64,000 bases of DNA, taken from NCBI GenBank assembly GCA_017407705.1, contig JAFQWA010000004.1, positions 21,554-85,553 of the forward strand, written 5' to 3'. This DNA is from Clostridia bacterium (GTDB taxonomy: Bacteria > Bacillota > Clostridia > Oscillospirales > Acutalibacteraceae). Both the position numbers and the translations under genes were made by a program. Of this stretch, positions 16,549-24,471 are shown in pieces; the first letter of the stretch is position 1; every line of letters starts with the position of its first letter. The notes under the pieces are model-generated. The model ran no database searches and was not told the DNA's origin. It saw only the letters and a program-made list of their open reading frames with translations.

Positions 16549-16614
16549 TGTCGCAATAATAAGGACAAGTCAGGTTTATTACGACAGCAATCGACTGAGT
16601 GTAAAAGCTATAAT
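16549..16614 (+). promoter_or_regulatory. Candidate Spo0A-controlled promoter of spoIIGA-sigE
   Basis: A TATAAT (16609-16614) lies 18 bp upstream of the spoIIGA start. Upstream are three sequences resembling the 0A box TGTCGAA: TGTCGCA (16549-16555) and, on the opposite strand, TGTCGTA (16580-16586) and AGTCGATT (16589-16596). B. subtilis spoIIG is activated by Spo0A from such boxes at a promoter with poor -35 spacing. The assignment here is by similarity only. Confidence 0.45.
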
Positions 16615-16632
16615 CGTTGTGAGGTGATAGGG

Positions 16633-17493
16633 TTGGTCATTTACATAGACGTGTTGCTGGGACTGAATATGTTTGTAAACTACTTTTTACTGTTGGCAAC
16701 CGGCGGTGCAAATCGCACAAGACCGCCGTTTATACGGTTGTTGCTGGGTGCTTTAACGGGTGCGGCAGTGTCTTTAATAATATTTCTGCCGCCGCTTCAT
16801 TTTTTACTGGACACACTGTTTAAAGCCCTATGGTGCGGTGTGATGGTGCTGGTGACCTTTTCATTTAAAGGTCTGCGTCGGTTTTTACGGTTTTACGGCA
16901 CTTTTTTAGGTATGTCCTTTAGCTTTGCAGGGGTGATGCTGGCAATATGGTTTGCCTTTAAGCCTCAGGGTATGGCAATAAACAATTTCACGGTGTATTT
17001 CAACGTTTCTCCCGTGTTGCTTATATTATCAACAGTGGTAAGCTATATGATCATCAAGCTGGTTTGCCGTTTTTCCGAGAAAAAAGCCGCAAACGGGAAC
17101 ATTTACAAGTTAGAAATATCCATGAACGCCCACAGTGTTTGCTGTGATGCACTGCTGGATACGGGCAACAGTCTGCGGGACTTATTCAGCGGTGATCCCG
17201 TTATCGTGGTGGAATACGACCTGATAAAGCCGTTGCTTACCAAACGGGCACAGTATGCTTTTTCAGGTGGGGTGTCTGCATCAGACTATGCTATGGACGA
17301 AAAATATCGGCTTATTCCATATTCAGCAGTGGGTAAAGAGGGATTTTTACCTGCCTTTCGGCCTGAAAGCGTGTGCGTTAGATTGGCCGGTAAGGAGTTT
17401 AAGACTAATAAGGTTATGATAGCCGTAAGCAGTGGGCCTATTTCGTCGGAGTACAAGGCGCTGATAGGTAATGATATTGCAGAAAATTTATAA
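16633..17493 (+). CDS. spoIIGA: Sigma-E processing peptidase SpoIIGA
   Basis: About 286 residues. I choose the TTG at 16633, six bases after the GAGGTG ribosome binding site, because the protein then begins VIYIDVLLGLN as in known SpoIIGA; the GTG at 16624 would lie inside that site. Five membrane helices occupy about residues 1-145, followed by a soluble aspartic-protease-like domain with the catalytic motif LLDTGNSL (Asp near 176). SpoIIGA cleaves pro-sigma-E in the mother cell after septation. The sigE gene follows 9 bp downstream, the conserved order in endospore formers. Confidence 0.93.
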   Translation: MVIYIDVLLGLNMFVNYFLLLATGGANRTRPPFIRLLLGALTGAAVSLIIFLPPLHFLLDTLFKALWCGVMVLVTFSFKGLRRFLRFYGTFLGMSFSFAGVMLAIWFAFKPQGMAINNFTVYFNVSPVLLILSTVVSYMIIKLVCRFSEKKAANGNIYKLEISMNAHSVCCDALLDTGNSLRDLFSGDPVIVVEYDLIKPLLTKRAQYAFSGGVSASDYAMDEKYRLIPYSAVGKEGFLPAFRPESVCVRLAGKEFKTNKVMIAVSSGPISSEYKALIGNDIAENL

Positions 17494-17502
17494 AAGGAGA
17501 TA

Positions 17503-18237
17503 ATGCAGGTGAAAAATATAATAGCAAAGATATTTCAATGGCTAAACAGCATAAAAGTGAGGTTACTTACCCTTATAAAAGAGGAAAATCAAATATATTA
17601 CATAAACGGACCCCAGGTGCTGCCACCGCCCTTGTCTGCTGAGGAGGAAGCAAGTCTGCTTGACAGATATGCCAAAGGCGATACCGATGCAAAGGATCAG
17701 CTGATAGTACATAATCTGCGACTGGTGGTGTATATTTCCCGTAAGTTCGACGCAGCAGGTGCAGGTATTGAGGACCTGATTTCCATCGGCACCATCGGAC
17801 TTATCAAAGCGGTAAACACCTTTAAATCCGATAAAAACATCAAACTTGCCACCTACGCCTCACGGTGCATTGAAAACGAGATACTTATGTATTTGAGAAA
17901 GACCAATCCCATAAAAACAGAGGTGTCTATTGACGAGCCCTTAAACGTGGATTGGGACGGCAACGAGCTGCTGTTATCTGACGTGCTTGGCAGTGAGCCC
18001 GACGCAGTAAACCGTAACGTAGAGTTGGAGGACGAGCGTGGCATCATACTGACTTTAGTCAACAAGTTGCCTTACCGTGAGCGGCAGATAATGCAGATGC
18101 GGTTTGGATTTTCCGGCTATGATGAGCACACCCAGAAGCAAGTGGCAGACAGCTTAGGTATATCCCAAAGCTACATATCAAGGCTGGAAAAAAAGATAAT
18201 CGGGCGGCTAAAAAAGGAACTGGAAAGAATGGTGTAA
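17503..18237 (+). CDS. sigE: RNA polymerase sporulation sigma factor SigE (pro-form)
   Basis: A 244-residue sigma-70 family protein. The first ~30 residues form an amphipathic/basic pro-sequence, then [20 protein letters not shown] as in SigE. Region 2 contains [12 protein letters not shown] and [36 protein letters not shown] is highly specific to SigE. Region 4 ends with [20 protein letters not shown], the helix-turn-helix for the -35. SigE drives early mother-cell sporulation genes and is activated by SpoIIGA cleavage. RBS AAAAGGAGA. No sigG follows, unlike in B. subtilis. Confidence 0.97.
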   Translation: MQVKNIIAKIFQWLNSIKVRLLTLIKEENQIYYINGPQVLPPPLSAEEEASLLDRYAKGDTDAKDQLIVHNLRLVVYISRKFDAAGAGIEDLISIGTIGLIKAVNTFKSDKNIKLATYASRCIENEILMYLRKTNPIKTEVSIDEPLNVDWDGNELLLSDVLGSEPDAVNRNVELEDERGIILTLVNKLPYRERQIMQMRFGFSGYDEHTQKQVADSLGISQSYISRLEKKIIGRLKKELERMV

Positions 18238-18255
18238 ATTTTTTGTCAAATGGTG

Positions 18256-18313
18256 TTGCAAAATTGTGATAAATAATATAAAATAGATATACATTTCGGG
18301 ATTTCACTCCCGA
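18256..18313 (+). promoter_or_regulatory. Promoter and leader hairpin of the PduL gene
   Basis: TTGCAA (18256-18261) and TAAAAT (18279-18284) are 17 bp apart. A TCGGGA/TCCCGA hairpin (18296-18313) follows in the leader, just before the AAAGGAAG ribosome binding site. The hairpin may alternatively end the sigE transcript, but it has only a short T run. Confidence 0.5.
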
Positions 18314-18340
18314 TTCATTTTTGAAAGGAAGTTTTAAATT

Positions 18341-18910
18341 ATGGCTGAAAATTTTATCATTGAAACATCTGCAAGACACGTTCACGTATCCCAGAAGGAT
18401 CTTGAGATCTTGTTCGGAGAGGGCTACCAGCTCACTCCTAAAAAGGATTTGTCACAGCCCGGTCAGTTTGCTTGTGAAGAGAGAGTTACTGTTGTGGGCA
18501 CTAAAAAGGAGCTGCCCGGCGTTAGCATTTTAGGACCTGTTCGTCCTGCAACTCAGGTTGAGCTTTCCGCTACCGACTGCCGTTCTATCGGTGTTGGCAT
18601 CGTTATCCGTGAGTCTGGCGACGTTGCCGGTACTCCCGGTTGTAAGTTGGTTGGTCCTTGCGGCGAGGTTGAAATTGCTGAGGGCGTTATCGTTGCAAAA
18701 CGTCATATCCATATGACTCCTGCTGATGCTGAGAAGCTGGGCGTTGAGGATAAAGAGATCGTTAACGTTAAAACCGAGTCTGACGGACGTTCACTGGTAT
18801 TCGGTGACGTTGTAGTTCGTGTAAGCGATAAGTTCAGTCTTGCTATGCACATCGACACCGACGAGAGCAACGCTGCTTTCGGTGTAAAGAGCGGTAGCAT
18901 CGTAAAATAA
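18341..18910 (+). CDS. pduL: PduL-type phosphate acyltransferase
   Basis: A 189-residue enzyme with the two zinc-histidine motifs of the PTAC/PduL family: SARHVHVSQKDLEILFG near the N-terminus and AKRHIHMTPADAEKLGV in the second barrel, with MHIDTDE near the end. It interconverts acyl-CoA (acetyl- or propionyl-CoA) and acyl phosphate. There is no microcompartment-targeting N-terminal extension and no shell-protein gene nearby, so a housekeeping phosphotransacetylase role in acetate formation is the likely job. RBS AAAGGAAG. Confidence 0.93.
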   Translation: MAENFIIETSARHVHVSQKDLEILFGEGYQLTPKKDLSQPGQFACEERVTVVGTKKELPGVSILGPVRPATQVELSATDCRSIGVGIVIRESGDVAGTPGCKLVGPCGEVEIAEGVIVAKRHIHMTPADAEKLGVEDKEIVNVKTESDGRSLVFGDVVVRVSDKFSLAMHIDTDESNAAFGVKSGSIVK

Positions 18911-18928
18911 AAATCAGGCGGTGTAACT

Positions 18929-19291
18929 GTGGCAACAAACAATGAGTTTTTGGTGGAGGTACCCGGTTGGTTTAAATACTTTTACGAGTCCTTGACCAGA
19001 CGAGAGGTTTTTTGTCAGAAAACCGGTGCTATTATAAAATCCACCGGTAAAAGCCGTGAGTATGTGTGCCGTCTTTTTAAAAGCGCCACCGGTGCAACAC
19101 TGGGAGTGTTTTTAAACGAGATTCGCATTGAACACGCTGCGGCTATGCTTACAACTACCTCGAATGATATTATTGATATTGCTTTGGAAAGTGGCTTTGA
19201 AAATTTAAGCACCTTTTATCATCTGTTTAAAAAGCGTAAACAGATAAGTCCTAAGCAGTATCGCAGTTTATATTCAATTTACAATGTTTAG
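18929..19291 (+). CDS. AraC-type regulator, HTH domain only
   Basis: A 120-residue protein from a GTG start. It is essentially just a double helix-turn-helix: GKSREYVCRLFKSATGATLG (first HTH) and IIDIALESGFENLSTFYHLF followed by KRKQISPKQYRSLY (second HTH and family signature). The N-terminal effector domain of ordinary AraC regulators is missing, as in MarA/SoxS-like short members. It lies 18 bp after pduL and 2 bp before the SGNH gene, so it probably regulates the downstream glycan genes. The start is tentative because the RBS is weak. Confidence 0.8.
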   Translation: MATNNEFLVEVPGWFKYFYESLTRREVFCQKTGAIIKSTGKSREYVCRLFKSATGATLGVFLNEIRIEHAAAMLTTTSNDIIDIALESGFENLSTFYHLFKKRKQISPKQYRSLYSIYNV

Positions 19292-19293
19292 AG

Positions 19294-20316
19294 GTGTCTA
19301 TTATCAGCAGGTTTTTAAATATGCAGCAGCTTAGCCGCTGTACAAAACCCCTTGGCAGAACGCTGATGCGTGATGATATGCTATATGCTAACTTTTCTGC
19401 CACCGGTTTTGAAACAAATATTATTTGCAGCGGAGAAGTTAGCTTGTCGCTTATCTGCAATACCGAGGATTCCTGCAGAATCACCGTTGTTATTGACGGT
19501 GATGAGCAAAATTCCTTTAAGCTGTTTGTGAAAAACGGTGAGAACAAGCTGAAGCTGGCTGAGGGTCTGGCTGATGGCAGTCATACCATTAAAGTGGTTA
19601 AGCTCACTGAAAGTATGATCGCTCAGATCAAATTCTGTGGCTTGGAGTTTGACGGTGAGGTCGGCGAAAGACCTAAGGATAAGCCTATCAAATTAGAGGT
19701 TTACGGTGACTCCATCACCTGCGGCTACTGGAACGAAACCACTGACCGTGACGTAACTGGTATGCTTCGTGGCGATTATGAGGATGGATATAACAGCTAT
19801 GCTGCTATTGCCGCAAAGCTGCTTAATGCCGAATATCAGGCAGTGTCTATGTCCGGCTGGGGGCTTGTTATGGGCTATGGCCCCAACCCCGATGCATTGC
19901 TCCCTAAGGTTTGGGACAAAACCATTCCCAGCACCGACAGGTCCGTTGATTGGGATTTCTCAAACTATGTAGCAGACGTGGTCGTGGTGAACTTAAGCAC
20001 CAACGATACCAGTGCCTATACCGATGAAAACGGCTTGTTTACCCGTAAGTTCTTTGAGGATAAGGCAGTTTGGATGTTGACTCAGCTAAGAGAAAAATAT
20101 CCCGATGCTTATATTATCTGGGCAAACGGTTTGATGGGTGAGGGCCATTTTGCAGGGGAGATAAAGTCGGCTATTGCAAGATGCAATGACGATAAAATGA
20201 GTTATTTCGTTATGCCGCTGGATAATTTCGGCGGTGAGTGGCACCCCACTATGAAAGGTCATATTGCAGCAGGTAATGCTCTTTACGAGGAAATAAAACG
20301 AATAATGAAAATATAG
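19294..20316 (+). CDS. SGNH/GDSL-type esterase, CE2-like
   Basis: A 340-residue protein. The N-terminal ~125 residues are a beta-rich domain and the rest an SGNH hydrolase: block I EVYGDSITCGYW (nucleophile Ser), a SGWGL segment, NLSTNDTS as block III Asn, and EWHPTMKGH with the catalytic His. This two-domain layout is that of carbohydrate esterase family 2, acetyl-esterases of xylan or mannan oligosaccharides. It is a paralog of the lipoprotein at 32541 but lacks a signal peptide. The GTG start follows the AraC stop by 2 bp and has a poor RBS; an ATG at 19321 is possible. Confidence 0.82.
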   Translation: MSIISRFLNMQQLSRCTKPLGRTLMRDDMLYANFSATGFETNIICSGEVSLSLICNTEDSCRITVVIDGDEQNSFKLFVKNGENKLKLAEGLADGSHTIKVVKLTESMIAQIKFCGLEFDGEVGERPKDKPIKLEVYGDSITCGYWNETTDRDVTGMLRGDYEDGYNSYAAIAAKLLNAEYQAVSMSGWGLVMGYGPNPDALLPKVWDKTIPSTDRSVDWDFSNYVADVVVVNLSTNDTSAYTDENGLFTRKFFEDKAVWMLTQLREKYPDAYIIWANGLMGEGHFAGEIKSAIARCNDDKMSYFVMPLDNFGGEWHPTMKGHIAAGNALYEEIKRIMKI

Positions 20317-20354
20317 TGCTCAAAAGCGTTTGCGCTATATAAGGAGATGCAAAA

Positions 20355-21575
20355 ATGACTAAGATCGAACAAAAAATTTTTAACTTTGTGCAGAAGCATA
20401 TTATATTTATTTCGTTTGTAGCAGTAACTATATTAGGCATTGCAATTCGTATGTGCGGTAAGGATTTTCAAAGCGGTGATTACAACAGTTTTTTATGTCC
20501 TTGGTGGGTAGAAATCAAAGAGGCAGGAATACATGGACTTGGCTCTCAGGTTGGAAATTATAATATACCTTATCAGATCATAATCTATTTTTTCACCTTG
20601 TTGCCATTTGGTCCTCTGTACTCATATAAAATTTTGTCAATAATTTTTGATTTTGTATTAGCATACAGTGCGTCACTGCTTGTAAAAAGTTTTAGTAAAA
20701 ACCATTCAGAACTGAAATGTTTTATTACCTATGCTCTTGTTTTTTGTTCTTTAACAGTAGTTTTAAACTCTGCATTTTGGGCACAGTGCGACTCAATTTA
20801 TGTTGCATTTATCCTACTTGCTTTATATTACTTGAAATCGGGTAAAAACATTACCTCTTTTGTTATGTTAGGTCTTGCGTTTGCATTTAAACTTCAGTTT
20901 ATTTTTATTTTACCGTTATTCCTGTTTTTCTATGTATCAACCCGCAGGATATCTATACTGCACTTCCCTATTATTCCTGTTGTAAATCTTGCCTTATGCT
21001 TACCTGCGCTTATAATGGGCAGAAATATTTTTGACACATTTACTATCTACGCAGAACAAACTGATTACGGCAAGCTTATCCAGATGAACTGCCCTAATAT
21101 TTATGCTTTTATGTGTAACGGCTATGATGTTAACAACTACTATCTGTTCAAAACCTTCTCCATTCTTTTTACCTTCACCATTCTCGGAATCGCTCTTGCT
21201 TTGATAATTTTCAAAAGAATTGATCTGGCAAAATCGCAGAATTTTCTGCTTTGCTCTATCTGGACTGTTTTTACCTGTATAATGTTCTTATCGTCAATGC
21301 ACGAAAGATATACATATTTGCTTGACATTCTTTTGATTATATATGTAATAGTCGTAGCAAAAAGAGTGTGGCTTGCAGTTGCTTGCAATCTTATAAGCTT
21401 GAGAGGATATTGTTATTATCTGTTTGGGTTTGAGGCTTTTGGTTTAAAAACTGCATCGGTTATCTATTTAGCTCTCTATGTATACGTTACATATATATTT
21501 GTTAAAGAGGTCGTTCTGCATAAAGAGACATTACCCGACGCAACTGAAAAGATTGATCAAATCTGTCAAAACTAA
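20355..21575 (+). CDS. Integral membrane GT-C-type glycosyltransferase (Gpi18-like)
   Basis: A 406-residue protein with about ten membrane helices. After the first helix comes an extracytoplasmic loop with DFQSGDYNSFLCPWW; an Asp-containing motif at this place is typical of GT-C enzymes that use lipid-linked sugars. A second motif is SSMHERYTYLLDI. The pattern resembles COG5542 (Gpi18-like mannosyltransferases). It probably adds a sugar to a cell-envelope polymer outside the membrane. RBS AAGGAGATG; 38 bp after the esterase gene, with which it may be transcribed. Confidence 0.72.
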   Translation: MTKIEQKIFNFVQKHIIFISFVAVTILGIAIRMCGKDFQSGDYNSFLCPWWVEIKEAGIHGLGSQVGNYNIPYQIIIYFFTLLPFGPLYSYKILSIIFDFVLAYSASLLVKSFSKNHSELKCFITYALVFCSLTVVLNSAFWAQCDSIYVAFILLALYYLKSGKNITSFVMLGLAFAFKLQFIFILPLFLFFYVSTRRISILHFPIIPVVNLALCLPALIMGRNIFDTFTIYAEQTDYGKLIQMNCPNIYAFMCNGYDVNNYYLFKTFSILFTFTILGIALALIIFKRIDLAKSQNFLLCSIWTVFTCIMFLSSMHERYTYLLDILLIIYVIVVAKRVWLAVACNLISLRGYCYYLFGFEAFGLKTASVIYLALYVYVTYIFVKEVVLHKETLPDATEKIDQICQN

Positions 21576-21591
21576 TAGCAATGCAGATATA

Positions 21592-21624
21592 AAAAACACC
21601 GCTTCGAAGAAGCGGTGTTTTTGT
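21592..21624. terminator. Bidirectional terminator between convergent genes
   Basis: AAAAACACCGCTTC and GAAGCGGTGTTTTT form a 14-bp perfect stem with a GAA loop, A-rich on one side and T-rich on the other. Confidence 0.93.
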
Positions 21625-22670
21625 TATTTATTCTCACTGCATAAGGCAATCAGGTCGTCAACGTTGGCGGTGGCTACACACTCCACTGTATCAGCGGCAC
21701 CGTAATAAATCTTCACCTGACCGTCATCCTCTAAAATCATTCCGCCGGGGAATATAACGTTCTGACGGAAGCCCTCATCTGCTTCGTAACTGAGCTCAGG
21801 TGCAATCAGCGGCAATTTACTCATACCGATAACCTTGGTGGGATCTTGGAGGTCCAGCAGCACAATACCCGCTGTGTATCTTTTATTCCACCAAAACTCC
21901 CAGGTGGTCTGACCTCTGCCGCTATCCTGCTTATCCACTGCGTGGAAGGTGGTGAGCCAGCCTTTTTCGGTCTTTACAGGCGGTGCGGCAGGACCTATCT
22001 TGCTGTTGCAGAAAGGCACGTGCTCCGCTCCCAAAACCAACTGACTTTCACCCCAGAATTTCATATCGGGTGATTTGGACGCCCACAGATCAAACTGCTC
22101 ACCGCCACGGCTGTAAACCGGGAACGGACGCTCCAATCTCATATAATATCCGCCGATTTTTTCGGGAAACAGCACCATATTTCGGTTATCGGGCACCGAT
22201 GCACTGATGATCTCGTAATCGGTAAGATCCTGATTAAGCTTTGCAATGCAACCTCTTACGCCGTGGTGAGTGTCCATAGCAAGGCAAAGGTAAATTTCAT
22301 CGTCTATCACAGTAATGCGAGGGTCGTAAAGTCGGGTGGTATCATCAAATCCATTGGACTTCTCAGTTGCGTTTTTCTTATGCTTATAGCTGATAAGCGG
22401 CAAGGGACGAACCTGCCAGTTGTCAATACCGTTATCGCTTATGGCAATACCGATGTCGGTGCAGTCAAGACCCTTTTCTTTTTTCTCATATTGCTCTCGG
22501 CTGGCGCCGTAATCGTTACGAAATGCCATAACGTATTTGCCATTTATTTTCGCCACACCTGCGTTGAAAATAAGCTCGGCTTCATAAGGAATATCGTCCT
22601 TTGTGAGAATGGGTTTTTTAAGCTTTTTAATACAGTCAGCACTTTTTAAAACCGGCTCCCAAATCGGCAT
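21624..22670 (-). CDS. GH130-family beta-mannoside phosphorylase-like protein
   Basis: About 348 residues from the ATG at 22670, preceded by AAAGGAG; the longer reading frame upstream is spurious. A five-bladed propeller is expected. Family signatures are AELIFNAGVAKINGKYVM with FRNDYG, YDPRITVIDDEIYL and GAADTVECVATANVDDLI near the end. GH130 enzymes phosphorolyse beta-1,4-mannosyl-glucose or mannooligosaccharides to mannose-1-phosphate. No signal peptide, so intracellular. Its convergent neighbours are a CE2-like esterase and a membrane glycosyltransferase, fitting use of acetylated mannan fragments. Confidence 0.87.
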   Translation of the reverse strand: MPIWEPVLKSADCIKKLKKPILTKDDIPYEAELIFNAGVAKINGKYVMAFRNDYGASREQYEKKEKGLDCTDIGIAISDNGIDNWQVRPLPLISYKHKKNATEKSNGFDDTTRLYDPRITVIDDEIYLCLAMDTHHGVRGCIAKLNQDLTDYEIISASVPDNRNMVLFPEKIGGYYMRLERPFPVYSRGGEQFDLWASKSPDMKFWGESQLVLGAEHVPFCNSKIGPAAPPVKTEKGWLTTFHAVDKQDSGRGQTTWEFWWNKRYTAGIVLLDLQDPTKVIGMSKLPLIAPELSYEADEGFRQNVIFPGGMILEDDGQVKIYYGAADTVECVATANVDDLIALCSENK

Positions 22671-22783
22671 AATACCATCTCCTTTCCCCCATTGTAGCAC
22701 AGAACACACAGATGTCAATACAGTAAATATATTCGGTTCTGTTGCTGTTATGTATTGGGCGTCAGGTTAGGGCACAATTATTT

Positions 22784-22863
22784 TGCCAAGAAAACTTTGC
22801 AAAAAACTCTTGACAAGTTTACTTGGCAGTGCTATAATGCAGTTGTGCACAGAAAACTTGGCA
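22784..22863 (+). promoter_or_regulatory. Consensus promoter with repeated CTTGGCA operators
   Basis: TTGACA (22810-22815) and TATAAT (22833-22838) are spaced 17 bp, a near-perfect sigma-A promoter. CTTGGCA occurs at 22822-22828 in the spacer and at 22857-22863 next to the RBS; TGCCAAG (22784-22790) with CTTTGCA (22795-22801) forms an imperfect palindrome upstream. The XRE regulator encoded in this operon is the likely binder. Confidence 0.65.
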
Positions 22864-22876
22864 AAGGAGATTTGTT

Positions 22877-23197
22877 ATGACTAAAAATGATATTTTGGAA
22901 AAAAGCCGTAAGGAAAATCAGAACGGTGATGAAATGGAAACAAAAGTAAGACTGCACTCATACGGTATGAGCGCCGCAATCGGTGGTTTAATTTGTATGG
23001 CTTTTGTAATTGTCGAAAGTATTATATTCGACAGAAGCACAGCACTAATATGGACAATATACAGCGGAATGTACTTTTCAAAAAGTATATTAGACGCTGT
23101 TAAATTAAAAAAGAAAATTGATATTTGTTTATCTATTCTTTGGGGACTTGTCTTTGTGCTTAATATCGTTTCATATATATTAGATAACATTGGGTGA
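22877..23197 (+). CDS. Small membrane protein (DUF6442-like) paired with an XRE regulator
   Basis: A 106-residue protein. A charged N-terminus with SRKENQNGDEMETKV precedes three hydrophobic segments. This start and layout match a family of small Firmicute membrane proteins (DUF6442) nearly always followed by a short XRE regulator, as here 4 bp downstream. The function is unknown; a membrane-associated modulator of the regulator is a reasonable guess. It has a strong RBS (AAAGGAG) and a near-consensus promoter with operator repeats. Confidence 0.75.
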   Translation: MTKNDILEKSRKENQNGDEMETKVRLHSYGMSAAIGGLICMAFVIVESIIFDRSTALIWTIYSGMYFSKSILDAVKLKKKIDICLSILWGLVFVLNIVSYILDNIG

Positions 23198-23201
23198 GAG
23201 T

Positions 23202-23411
23202 ATGGAAGATTCACTTGTTTTAAAAAATAATTTAAAAAAAGCCAGAACGGAAGCCAATTTGTCGCAACAACAGTTGGCGGAAATGGTAGGTGTTTCACGC
23301 AATACCATCAGTTCAATCGAAACAGGCCAGTTTAATCCCACAGCCAAATTGGCTTTGGTTTTGTGTATTGCTTTAGATAAGTCGTTTGAGGAATTGTTCT
23401 ATTTTGAGTAA
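23202..23411 (+). CDS. Short XRE-family transcriptional regulator
   Basis: A 69-residue Cro/CI-type helix-turn-helix protein: LKKARTEANLSQQQLAEMVG then VSRNTISSIETGQFNPTAKL, ending ELFYFE. I choose the ATG at 23202, since the upstream TTG precedes the stop of the previous gene. This short type usually represses its own operon with the partner membrane protein. The CTTGGCA repeats in the upstream promoter are candidate binding sites. Confidence 0.93.
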   Translation: MEDSLVLKNNLKKARTEANLSQQQLAEMVGVSRNTISSIETGQFNPTAKLALVLCIALDKSFEELFYFE

Positions 23412-23475
23412 ACCCTTGACTGATTCGGTCAATGTAGGGGCGGCTGTCAGCCGCCCTTTTTTGTTGCTGTTATAT
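23410..23475 (+). terminator. Terminator element, copy 1 of a duplicated ~66-bp sequence
   Basis: It begins at the stop codon: TTGACTGATTCGGTCAA forms a small hairpin, then GGGCGGCT-GTC-AGCCGCCC followed by TTTTTTG is a strong terminator. Nearly the same sequence follows the MerR gene at 24369-24440. Confidence 0.85.
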
Positions 23476-23561
23476 GCCCCTTCGCTTGGGTCAACTCAGG
23501 GCAAGTATTTTGCAAAATTAACGGTTTTGTGATATAATTGATAAAAATTATTAAAAATCAC

Positions 23562-23592
23562 TTGACTGTAAACCTTGTTTATAGTGTATAAG
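23562..23592 (+). promoter_or_regulatory. MerR-type promoter with 19-bp spacer
   Basis: TTGACT (23562-23567) and TATAAG (23587-23592) are separated by 19 bp, the long spacing typical of promoters activated by MerR proteins through DNA distortion. It lies 20 bp upstream of the merR-like gene itself, so autoregulation is likely. Confidence 0.6.
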
Positions 23593-23611
23593 TAACGCAG
23601 AGGTGATGAAT

Positions 23612-24367
23612 ATGAAGATTAGAGAGTTAGAAAATCTATTATCAATTTCCCGCTCTAACATTCGTTTCTATGAAAAACAGGGCTTGTTTTCTCCTGAGCG
23701 TAAAAATAATAATTACAGAGAATATACTGAGCAAGATATCGAGGTTCTTAAGAAAATCATTGTTTTTAGAAAAATGGGGTTTACTATTGAGGAAATCAAA
23801 CTTATCCAAAATGACCAATTACCGTTTACTGAAGCAACAGCCAATGTGCAACAACGAATTGAAAATGAAATTGAACAATTAAACGGCTCTTTAAAACTTA
23901 TTAAACAGGTATCGGGAGAAAACTTGTCTTTTGACGAGATTAACATTGATGAGCATTGGAACGCAATAACCGAATCTGAAAAATTGGGTGAAAAGTTTGT
24001 TGATATTTGCAAAGATTTTTTGGAATTTGAACTCAACTCGTTTGACTTTATGTGGAAATATGCGTTTTTTCACGATTTCAAAAAGTCAAGGGCTAAACAC
24101 GGCACGGTAATTGCTTGCGGTATATTGTTGCTGTTATGCATTTTGCGAGGTATTGGTAAAGTTCTTATTTGGAAAGAATCTTTTTGGTCGGGATTTCTAT
24201 ACCCCTTTGCTGTTGCATTAGCCGGAACAATCATTATCTTACCACTCTTTTTATTAAGCAAAAAGTTCCCCAAGGTTGCATCCGTTATTGCAACTGTTCT
24301 TATAGGATTAATAGTTTTGTTTCTTGCCGGTATAATTATCTTGCTAATTTATTCAATAATTTCATAA
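23612..24367 (+). CDS. MerR-family regulator with a C-terminal membrane domain
   Basis: About 251 residues from the ATG at 23612, six bases after GAGGTG. The N-terminal winged helix has ISRSNIRFYEKQGLFSPERK and the family wing NNNYREYTEQDI; a coiled-coil dimerisation helix follows. Unlike usual MerR proteins it ends with three predicted membrane helices (about residues 160-250), including FLYPFAVALAGTIIILPLFL. It is therefore a membrane-tethered regulator, possibly sensing envelope stress or a hydrophobic signal. No separate target gene is adjacent. Confidence 0.87.
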   Translation: MKIRELENLLSISRSNIRFYEKQGLFSPERKNNNYREYTEQDIEVLKKIIVFRKMGFTIEEIKLIQNDQLPFTEATANVQQRIENEIEQLNGSLKLIKQVSGENLSFDEINIDEHWNAITESEKLGEKFVDICKDFLEFELNSFDFMWKYAFFHDFKKSRAKHGTVIACGILLLLCILRGIGKVLIWKESFWSGFLYPFAVALAGTIIILPLFLLSKKFPKVASVIATVLIGLIVLFLAGIIILLIYSIIS

Positions 24368-24368
24368 C

Positions 24369-24440
24369 AAAACCCTTGACCGATTCGGTCAATGTAGAGG
24401 GCGGCTATCAGCCGCCCTTTTTTGTTGCCATTATGTATCA
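24369..24440 (+). terminator. Terminator element, copy 2 of the duplicated ~66-bp sequence
   Basis: TTGACCGATTCGGTCAA, then GGGCGGCT-ATC-AGCCGCCC and TTTTTTG; about nine in ten bases match copy 1. It begins 2 bases after the MerR stop. Confidence 0.85.
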
Positions 24441-24471
24441 GGCGGCAGGTTGCCGCTGCTACTTTATGTTC

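Noticed and set aside
18341..18910. Bacterial microcompartment locus
   Set aside because: PduL lacks an encapsulation peptide and no shell-protein or signature-enzyme genes are nearby.
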